This document shows positions 56,421 through 64,000 of a DNA stretch of 64,000 nucleotides, one piece after another; the stretch's first letter is position 1, and each line of letters begins with the position of its first letter. Under the pieces are notes generated by a model that saw only the letters and a list, made by a program, of their open reading frames with translations, had not been told where the DNA came from and searched no databases. The position numbers were made by a program, and so were the translations under genes. This stretch comes from Paramacrobiotus metropolitanus (taxonomy: Eukaryota; Tardigrada; Eutardigrada; Parachela; Macrobiotidae), in contig NW_026570335.1 in the NCBI RefSeq assembly GCF_019649055.1, positions 434,001 through 498,000 on the forward strand, given 5' to 3'.

Positions 56421-57895
56421 AATCTCTTCATCATCAGATGGGAATTGGTCCTTCCTTTTTCCCCCTTTTTGTTTCTGATCTTTCTGAGATTTCCCTTTGG
56501 ACTTTTCCGTTCCCGCCTTTCCGGGTTTATCAGTCCCTTTGTCTGATTTCTCCGACTTCTTTGATTTTGTGTCAGTTTTAGATGAGCTTGGTTTCGACTC
56601 CTCTTTAGACGATTTAGATTTTGGTGTGTCTTTTGACGATCTCGGTGTCGGTTCATCCTCTTCCGAGTCTTCTTGAACCGTTTCGTCATCGTCTCTTCTT
56701 CCTCTTCATCGTTTTCAGATTCCTCAGGTGGGTGACATCGATCACAGTTCGTGTCGTTACATGCCTCGTGATCTGCTCCCATCATGACCGCAATCGCTCG
56801 TTGCATCGATCGTCTCGGGTTATTGTCATCGACCGGTTCATCTTCCATCTGAGGAGCATTTTCGCCCGATGGAGCATCTTCAGCTTCCATCCGTTCATCT
56901 TCGCCTTCGCCGGCAGGACCTTCGTCTTCTGCCTGTTTGGACTTGACATAAATTTCATGTATTTCGGCCGCTGCCGTGAGATGCTTCTTCGGAGTCTCCA
57001 TCTCGTAGACCAACTGGTAATACGGTGTATAAACTCTCGTACGAAGTTGGCCATCTTCAGTATATGTAACTGTCACCCTGACATAGGCTTCATCTTCGGT
57101 AGCCCGATGACTCATAATATTCAGAATTCCATTTCTGTTAGCTTCAACATCTTTTTTCTTGTCCTCAGGTAACATGTTATGCAGATTCGCCAGTGCCTTT
57201 TCGTTCTCCATTTGAGCGTATTCCCTTTCTTCCTTCGATATGAACCAAGGCGCAAATGGGACGGGATCTCCTGATATAGGATCGACAATTTCGGCGATCA
57301 TCACGATGGGCAATCCGACCGTACAGTGGAGTCCCAATTTAAAGACTCGACAGGTCATTTCCTGGTATAGGTAGGTCGTATCATATGCCTCTTTCGGCAT
57401 CCTTTGACCGTCTGACTCGATCCCCTCTTTCAGCCGATGTCGCTCAACTGCCAGCATCTCCCCATCAGTTGCGTACATATACGCAAAGTGGTCGTCCAGC
57501 GTTCCCACTCTTATACAGATCCAAGCTTTCTCTTTCACGGCTATTGGCGTGATCAGTTGTCTTAACATCTGAATGAGAATTCGTGGGTCTGCGCGATCTT
57601 CCTCGCGTCTGATCTTAAGTAGCGCCCCCTGCACCTCATCTCTCGACTGCTTGGTGATCTGGTTTCTAATTTCCGTCGGTGTAGTAGGATGATATGAGGG
57701 AATATCCTCTTTCGTGTCCTTATCGATAAGCTGGGCAGTAACCTTGTACGGAAGTCCTTCTGATCTCGAATATGTCGCCGTGTATGCCCGAACCTGTGGT
57801 ATGATCATCGGAGTTCTTGCCGGTGGTGGTGGCAGTTGAGTCAAACTCTTCCCTGCCGGTACAGCAATTTGCTGCCTTCGTGGTTCCTTACTCAT
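56417..57895 (-). CDS. Element ORF c, 492 codons
   Basis: Starts on the ATGA shared with the stop of ORF b. The first ~330 residues look globular (ITPIAVKEKAWICIRVGTLD, HCTGVG-type hydrophobic strands). Then come an acidic linker, a short Cys/His cluster (CNDTNCDRCH) and a very basic Lys/Arg/Gln tail. It is the most globular of the seven and the best candidate for a conserved domain search. Function unknown. Confidence 0.65.
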   Translation of the reverse strand: MSKEPRRQQIAVPAGKSLTQLPPPPARTPMIIPQVRAYTATYSRSEGLPYKVTAQLIDKDTKEDIPSYHPTTPTEIRNQITKQSRDEVQGALLKIRREEDRADPRILIQMLRQLITPIAVKEKAWICIRVGTLDDHFAYMYATDGEMLAVERHRLKEGIESDGQRMPKEAYDTTYLYQEMTCRVFKLGLHCTVGLPIVMIAEIVDPISGDPVPFAPWFISKEEREYAQMENEKALANLHNMLPEDKKKDVEANRNGILNIMSHRATEDEAYVRVTVTYTEDGQLRTRVYTPYYQLVYEMETPKKHLTAAAEIHEIYVKSKQAEDEGPAGEGEDERMEAEDAPSGENAPQMEDEPVDDNNPRRSMQRAIAVMMGADHEACNDTNCDRCHPPEESENDEEEEETMTKRFKKTRKRMNRHRDRQKTHQNLNRLKRSRNQAHLKLTQNQRSRRNQTKGLINPERRERKSPKGNLRKIRNKKGEKGRTNSHLMMKRL

Positions 57896-59505
57896 CGAGG
57901 TTTCACCGGAACTACCGACGTCTCTTGCGTCTTCGGCGGTTCCTTACTCGCCGTGGGCTTCACTGGTACCACAGACTTTTCCTGCACCTTCGGCGGTTCC
58001 TTACTCGCCGTGGGCTTCACTGGTACCGGCGTCTCTTTTTCTTTTGGCGGTTCTTTACTCGCCGTCGACTTTTTAGTCTGATGTCCCTTCTCCGTTGATT
58101 TAGGACTTGTCGTCTGCGATCTGTTTCGTTTGACGCTACCGCGAGATGAATCTGCCGTTGAGCTTTCTCGTGATCTCGCTCTCTGTTCGATAGCTTCATC
58201 AATTCGTTTCTTCTGTTCTTTTAAGTCCGCATCTGTCATCTCTTCAACTGGCTTCGCAGTTGATGTGCCATGTTTAGGTGCGCCGCTCGTCGCAGGTTGC
58301 ATCTGTGATGGGCCGGCTACGATGGGCTCGGGCTGTGCAACTTCTTCGGGAAATTTTTCGATCCATCTCAGAATCTTTTCAATCATCTCCGGCCACGGCC
58401 TGTTTATTAACGCCTGGTGATATGTTTTCATCGTGGCAACTCTGATTCCGAGGTCTGTCCGTGCTTCCTGAACTTTCTTTTTCCGATCCTTAAGCACTAT
58501 GTGTCCCGAATCGGTTACGGCCATCTGCTCTATCATGTATCCGTATAGGAGTTGTTCATCGTTCACCCTTTCGTGCATCCGATAGAAGTCCCGACACAGA
58601 CGGTTAAAATTATGGATAGCCCTCCGATCATCTGCGGTGAGCTCTTCCTCCGCTCCTATAATCATGTTGAGCCGATCGTCATCTTCACTCACGTTCACCG
58701 CCAATCGTGGTACATATCTAGAGGGTGAACCTGGAGGACTTATTGTCATCGTCTCCAACTGTGGGCCTAATGGGGGCAACATTCCTCGTGGTCGAGGTGA
58801 ATTACGATTTCCATGTCGCGATCTTCCGCCTCTTTGGTTCGGAGATCGTCTGTTAAATCTGTTAAACGGTTGATTTCCTCTCATAGGTGGTGTCTCACTC
58901 TGTTCAGGAAACAGTGATATGAAAGATGGTGCTGGCGCCCTTCCGCCGCGCACCGCTCCTGGCGGCGATCCGCCAATTGCCCCGCTATGTCGAACTGGTG
59001 CTGACATTGGGCCTGCGAATCCGTGATGTCGGATAGGCGACGCTGACATTCCGCCAAACCCCCCATGTCGCACGGGTGTGGATGGCATCCGGCCAAATCC
59101 GCCATGTCCGGTCGGAAAATTGGGTACTGGCGGTGGTCCCATCGGCATTTGCACAGATCCATACATCGGTGGAGTCTGTGTTGCGGGAAACAGTTGAAAT
59201 GGGTCGTTTTGTGCCGGATATTGAGTTGGTCCGGCCGGATGGCCGTACGTCAACCAATTCTGTGTACTCTGATAATTCGTAGGGTCCTGATACGGATAAT
59301 ATGCCTGGGCGCCGGCCGCGTAGACCGTTTGATCTCCCTGTCCCGGTTCGTTCTGCGCCATTCCTGCAGACGATGTGGACTCGTTTCCGTAATAAGTGTC
59401 TTGGCTACGATCGCCTTCCATTCTTATCGGCGTCGATGCTTTTAACGGATTTCCGATGCTTTCCGAGTCGGAATTCTCTGAGTTTTGCCGTTCCAACCTT
59501 TCCAT
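57892..59505 (-). CDS. Element ORF b, 537 codons, Gly/Pro-rich with tandem repeats
   Basis: The N-terminal part is rich in Gln, Tyr, Pro and Gly, with several RHGGFGGM-like units (about residues 135-180) and RGG/RGR words. A helical middle (about 270-385) follows. The C-terminus has three to four units containing KPTASKEPPK. Gly/Pro-rich plus helical layout could fit a capsid-type or nucleic-acid-coating protein, but no Gag motif is recognised. Confidence 0.65.
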   Translation of the reverse strand: MERLERQNSENSDSESIGNPLKASTPIRMEGDRSQDTYYGNESTSSAGMAQNEPGQGDQTVYAAGAQAYYPYQDPTNYQSTQNWLTYGHPAGPTQYPAQNDPFQLFPATQTPPMYGSVQMPMGPPPVPNFPTGHGGFGRMPSTPVRHGGFGGMSASPIRHHGFAGPMSAPVRHSGAIGGSPPGAVRGGRAPAPSFISLFPEQSETPPMRGNQPFNRFNRRSPNQRGGRSRHGNRNSPRPRGMLPPLGPQLETMTISPPGSPSRYVPRLAVNVSEDDDRLNMIIGAEEELTADDRRAIHNFNRLCRDFYRMHERVNDEQLLYGYMIEQMAVTDSGHIVLKDRKKKVQEARTDLGIRVATMKTYHQALINRPWPEMIEKILRWIEKFPEEVAQPEPIVAGPSQMQPATSGAPKHGTSTAKPVEEMTDADLKEQKKRIDEAIEQRARSRESSTADSSRGSVKRNRSQTTSPKSTEKGHQTKKSTASKEPPKEKETPVPVKPTASKEPPKVQEKSVVPVKPTASKEPPKTQETSVVPVKPR

Positions 59506-59617
59506 TAACTTTTTATTACCTGCTATAACAATGAAACGATATCTGTTAGCCAGTTTACAATTCAGCTTTTACACCTCCCCAACTCCTGTGCATGCATCAT
59601 AACGCCCTTTTTTAGTG

Positions 59618-60181
59618 TTATTTTGTGTTTTTGCGCCCTTTAGTTATCCGATCAAGGAGTCCCGTATCGGCGGCATCTTCATCAGCTCCTTGTCGGGTTA
59701 GGAATTCCGTAGGAGTGGGTTTCGACTTGGTCTTTTTGACCTTCTTTTGCTCGATAGCAGCAGCAATGTCGTTTGCCAGCTGTGCGGCTGTTGCTCTCAC
59801 TGCTTCGAGTTGCTGTTGCCTATCAGCAGCAGCAGAGCGTGGTTTGAAACGATCTGCTACCTCATCGTTTTCAACTGCCATGTCAGCATCCTTCTGCTGA
59901 TCGGTAGCAGTGCGTGGTTTGAAAGAAGACTGTTGAGTCAAGTCTTCTGGAGAAGCACGATCTGCTAGTTCAGCATCTTTCTGCTGATTATTAACGTTGG
60001 TAGCAGTGCGTGGTTTGAAAGACTGTTTCAAAGTACGATCTGCTACGGTGACATCACCATCGTTGTTTGCCGGTTCGGCGGCTTCCGCTAAGTTGCCGGC
60101 TTGTTCGCTCAACTTGATAGTTACTGCTGTTTCAAAATCCTTGTCCTGTTTCTTCGCTCTTCCTCGTTTCTTTTTCTTCAT
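59618..60181 (-). CDS. Element ORF a, 187 codons, short repeats
   Basis: Starts 5 bases after the pol stop. It opens with KKKKRGRAKKQDK, a possible nuclear localisation or RNA-binding patch. Three imperfect units with FKPRTAT and QQKDAELADR follow, and an Ala-rich helix (QLEAVRATAAQLANDIAAAI) completes it. Copies of the DNA word behind FKPRTAT also lie in the last part of pol. Confidence 0.65.
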   Translation of the reverse strand: MKKKKRGRAKKQDKDFETAVTIKLSEQAGNLAEAAEPANNDGDVTVADRTLKQSFKPRTATNVNNQQKDAELADRASPEDLTQQSSFKPRTATDQQKDADMAVENDEVADRFKPRSAAADRQQQLEAVRATAAQLANDIAAAIEQKKVKKTKSKPTPTEFLTRQGADEDAADTGLLDRITKGRKNTK

Positions 60182-60186
60182 CTCTG

Positions 60187-63100
60187 CTATATCTTCTGAT
60201 GATTGAGGTATCGTTGAGCGTGGTTTGAAAGAAGCGCGCTCTGCGTTGTTAACACCTTCGGTAGCGGATCGTGGTTCAAAGCTTCTTTTGGACCGCGGTC
60301 TGCCTCGGTCTCCATCTCATCTACTCCGGTAGCAGATCGTGGTTCACGCTCTGATACTCCTTCATTGTCCTCTCGTTCTTCCGTTAAAGGTGGATGCCAT
60401 GGCTTTAATCGATCGATGGAAACGACTTTCAGGTCGGCTTCCTTTATCGGGTTCATTTCGATGACTTCGACCTCATTCGGTCGCGGAAAGCTGAGAATTT
60501 TCCAAACCTTATCGTACTTCTTCTTGAAATCCGATTGAACTTCCTTTTTCCCTTGTTTCGTATCTTTGGGGAGTCGAATAAGTACGAAGTCGCCGATTTT
60601 AAAGTTCGGTTCCGATTTCTTCTTGTTATAGATCTCAGCGTTCTTTTCATATGCATCTTTTATGTTGCATCTGGCAACTTCCTCAGCGAATGTCAGATTC
60701 TTTTTCATGGTCTCCACCCATTCGTCTGGAGTACCATAATCATCTGGTAAGTTCGTTTTTGTCACCACATCCTCCGGCATAGTCATCTCTCTTCCATGTA
60801 GCATGTAGTATGCTGAATAGCCGGTTGTGGCATGTACCACTCTGTTCATGCCTGAGACCACGTACGGGAGGTACTTGTTAAATTTCCGTTCGTTTCCCGC
60901 TTTCATATACTGTGCAAGACCATCTCCGATGATCTGCATCTGCCGTTCCACTTGGCCTTGACCTTCAGGGTGGTATGCCGTTCCGAACGTGTGTTTGATT
61001 TTGAACACGTTGGTGACTTTCGATAAGACTTCCGCTGTGAAGTGCCTTCCGCGATCCGTATGTAAGATATGCGGTGCTCCATGTACCAATATCACATGTT
61101 TTACAAAGACTTTGGCAAATTCCTTCGCTGTTGCCGTTTTCATCGGTACTGCTATCACATATTTCGTCAGCTGATCAATGAACACCGCTATATACTTATA
61201 TCCTCGTTTCTTTGTCGGTAATAAAGGTCCTTTCAGATCGGCATATACTCGGAAGAAAGGATGTCCCACTTTGATCTCTTGCAGTTTTCCAGGTGGACAT
61301 TTCCTCGGTGTCTTGGTGAACTGACATCCTTGGCATGCGAGTATATAATTCTTAACGTCCGTACTCATTCTGTCCCAATAGTATCGCAGTCTTATTGCTG
61401 CTAGCGTCTTTTCGTATCCAAGATGACCTGCTGCTTTCTCATCATGCAGCGCATGGATGATCGCTCGTCTCATGGACAGTGGTACGACATATGACCTTTC
61501 TAATCTCCCTTTGTTATCTTTTATTCGGTATAAGATTCCATTCCACAACTGGTAATGAACTTCGAACTTCGATCTCGTTTGGGCATCTGCTAAATGTTCG
61601 AGTTCATCGATGATCATTGCAAGGTGAGGATCTTTCAGCTGCTTATTTCGAAGCTGCAAGTTCGAGTCATCTTCTTCTTCCTCATCTCCTTGCAGGTTGA
61701 CGATGCGAACAGTTGCGGTGCTGAGATCGTTCCAGTCCGTGATGACTTTGCATCGCGGTAACGGTTTATGTCGGTTATCCTTCCTTTTAGGGAATCTCAG
61801 CAGTTTGATCGGGCATTCAGTTAGAGCTCGTACACAGTTAACGTTGATCGTTGATTCAGCCGGCTCATTCGCCGTAGCCTGATCATCTTTGACTCGTTTC
61901 TCTCGCTCTTCGGCCATCTGTACGAACAGTTGCCATACTTCAACTGCTGGTTCCTTTATGTCATACTCTTTTTTAATGTCTTCGAAGTTCGGAATTTCAT
62001 CGAATTTTTCATCATGGCATGTTGGGCCTTCGATTGGTGCCCTCGATAATGCATCCGCGTTATCGCAGTACTTTCCGGGATTGTACTCGATCTTGAACTG
62101 ATGACCTTGTAATGCCATCGCCCATCTCGTAAGTCGCGGATTCATACCAACTTTGTTCGTTTCCGATCTCAGTAGATTCGTCAATGCTTGATGATCTGTT
62201 CGTACGGTGAACTCGGAGTAATCGATGTACGATTTGAACTTTCTGACGGCGAACACGACCGCCAGACACTCCCATTCAGTTACACCGTAATTCCGTTCAG
62301 CTCCATGTAGGACGCGGCTCGCATAGGCAATTGGATGACCTTCTTGCGATAGTACGGCTCCAATTCCTTCTTTGCTCGCGTCGCATTCAATCACTGTTGG
62401 CTTAGCTGGGTCAAATTTCGCTAAGACCGGACCTTCACATAGCAACTTTTTCAAATTTTCAAACTCCTTCGTATGAACTTCGGTCCAGTCTTTTCGTACA
62501 TGCTTATCATTTCGTAGCAGCTCGTACAAGTGACAGGTCTGCTGTGCGTATCCAGCTATGAATTTCCGGTAGTAATTCGCTAGTCCGAGGAATGATCTCA
62601 GCTGTCGTTCAGTCTGAGGTCGTTTGAATTCTGATACCGCGGTGATCTTTTCGGGATCCATTCGAACTCCCTCTTCACTGAGTATGTGACCCAGGAATCC
62701 CATCTCCCGCATTCCGAACTCGCATTTTGTCGGTTTAATGGTGAAGCCTGCTTCGACCAAACTTTGAAGAACATTCCTCATATTCTGTAGGAAAATCTCC
62801 CAGGTCTTTCCAGCAAAAATGACATCATCGATGTATCCAAAGACGCAGCCCTTTCGCTTTGCCTTGGATAGGACTTTGTCCATGCACAGTTGAAACGTTG
62901 CAGGTCCATTGCAAACTGCGAATGGCATTCGTTTAAACCGATACATGCCATCTTGAGTCACAAATGTCGTTTTGTTGATCGAATCCGGATCCATCGGTAT
63001 CTGCCAGAATCCACTTTGCAGATCCATCTTCCCGTAGTATTTGTTACCTGCACATGCATCTAGCAACTCATCCGGATTCGGTAGCGGGTAGTTATTTTTC

Positions 63101-64000
63101 TTCGTTAATTTGTTCAACATAATGTAATTGACGCAGAATCTTGTGCCCATCGTTCCGTCACCGTTCTTTTTCGCAGCCAACACAACTGGAAAACTCCAGT
63201 CGGCATCTGATGGCTCGATGACGTCCTGCGCCAGCATCTCTTCGATGTGCTTTGTTATGAACTCGCGACCTGCTCCAGCTCGTTCTGGCGGGATTGCATT
63301 TTACTGGTTTCGCATCTCCCGTGTCGATTACATGGGTGATCCCTTTTACATCGCCATACGGTTTTTTCGATGTGGGAAGCACCTTCCAGAACTCCCAGAA
63401 TGCATTATACACATCGTTTTTCTGAGCTTGTGTGAGATCAGGTCCGAGTTTCAAATTTCCGATGATCTTTGTCAGCTCGGCTTTCGTTGTGTCATCCACT
63501 TCGGGATCAAAAAGCACGTTCTTTACTGTGCCACTATTGATCTGGACGTTCTCCATATGATCGTATGGCTCAACATAACCGAGGAACTGACCCTTCTTAA
63601 CAACTTGCCGTTTAATGCTGTGGTTAGCGATGACCAGATCAAAGTGCCTTCCTCTATGATCGGTCACTCCCGCTAACGGTTGAACATCAGTTTCCACTTG
63701 GAAGACGGGTGTGAACATCAGCTTCTCTTTAGCTGGTACGAATTTCCCCATTCTAACTTTTACACGGGTACAAACGGATGGTTTTAAAAGGATCCGTTGA
63801 TCACTGTAGACTCTTGTCGTCTCTCTGTTCAATTTCATCCTTTGCACCTTCGTTCTTCTCACTTTAATGTCCTGTTCCTTTTCTTGATCAACTTCATCAT
63901 CTTCGTCGAGATCGAGGAGATCCTCTTGTTCTGAGAGATCGTTTACACCCGAGTCTTCTGAAGTTGTTGAGTTGTCACTCGAGCTTGTCCAATCTGAATC
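60187..64000 (-). CDS. Ty3/Gypsy-like pol: linker, reverse transcriptase, RNase H, integrase; partial
   Basis: From the window edge: a linker region with ITHVIDTGDAKPVKCNPA just ahead of the reverse transcriptase; then RT motifs YGKMDLQSGFWQIPMD and GYIDDVIFAG (catalytic YxDD) with FLGLANYYRKFI; RNase H with IECDASKEGIGAVLSQEG and RTDHQALTNLL; integrase HHCC zinc motif (HALHDEKAAGHLGY...CQGC), catalytic core with VYADLKGP, LHTDRGRHF and EGQGQVERQ; and a C-terminal domain (FKIGDFVLIRLP). The order is that of Ty3/Gypsy. The protease and any gag are outside the window. About one break is present. No chromodomain is seen at the C-terminus. Confidence 0.85.

Larger units (their letters stand above)
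49611..64000 (-). mobile_element. Giant Ty3/Gypsy-like LTR element with seven extra ORFs; 5' end outside the window
   Basis: Minus strand. In element order: pol (64000 to 60187), seven open frames a-g (60181 to 50774), about 520 bp untranslated, and a candidate 3' LTR (50252-49611). The visible part is over 14 kb. The 5' LTR, primer-binding site and any upstream gag lie beyond 64000. Assignment to Ty3/Gypsy (Metaviridae-like) rests on the RT-RNase H-integrase order and motifs. The downstream frames are long and open, so the copy looks young and nearly whole, with about one visible break. No envelope-like protein with signal peptide and membrane anchor is seen. Confidence 0.8.

Noticed and set aside
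50984-63676. Plus-strand frames opposite the LTR element's genes
   Set aside because: All are antisense shadows of the minus-strand genes, in the Ser/Arg/Leu-rich style expected from such overlaps.

Overview
The window is animal nuclear DNA. Evidence: spliced genes with GT-AG introns, a BTB-kelch gene, serpin exons, a gustatory-receptor-like relic, a Ty3/Gypsy LTR element, LINEs and several cut-and-paste transposons. Coding exons are GC-rich and sit in AT-rich introns and spacers. It looks like a small invertebrate; I cannot place it further from sequence alone. No CRISPR, operon or other prokaryotic feature was seen.

Layout. 1-3.4 kb: AT-rich spacer with no gene I can support. 3.46-8.04 kb: a foldback-type element whose arms are tandem ~60-68 bp repeats; it abuts a broken gustatory-receptor-like gene (8.05-9.1 kb, minus). 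9.3-15.3 kb: a six-exon BTB-BACK-kelch gene (plus). One of its introns carries a 2.5 kb long-TIR element with a clean 9 bp target duplication. 15.46-16.40 kb: a decayed mariner-type transposon.

16.9-45.5 kb: the heart of the window is a four-copy tandem array of one multi-pass membrane protein gene, all on plus, five exons each with conserved intron phases. Copies 1, 2 and 3 read as open genes of 581, 580 and 595 codons. Copy 4 is a pseudogene with an internal inversion. Each copy has a shared 5' module that includes a conserved palindrome near CGCAGTAAACTGCG. Serpin remnants follow copies 1 and 2. Fragments of a LINE with a restriction-like endonuclease domain lie before copy 2 and after the second serpin. 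Copies 1 and 2 share tracts that look identical next to diverged introns, which suggests gene conversion. A family of TTAA-flanked MITEs sits in introns of copies 1, 2 and 3.

45.5-49.6 kb: spacer with a few hairpins. 49.6-64.0 kb (minus): a very large Ty3/Gypsy-like LTR element, entering from beyond the right edge. It has a pol region (reverse transcriptase, RNase H, integrase) followed by seven long open frames in about 9.4 kb, mostly abutting or overlapping by a few bases, then a candidate 3' LTR. The order (pol first, then seven hydrophilic ORFs with no obvious envelope) is the least ordinary thing in the window.

Coordinates of exons were read by eye from splice consensus, reading phase and comparison among copies. 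No alignment or database search was run.
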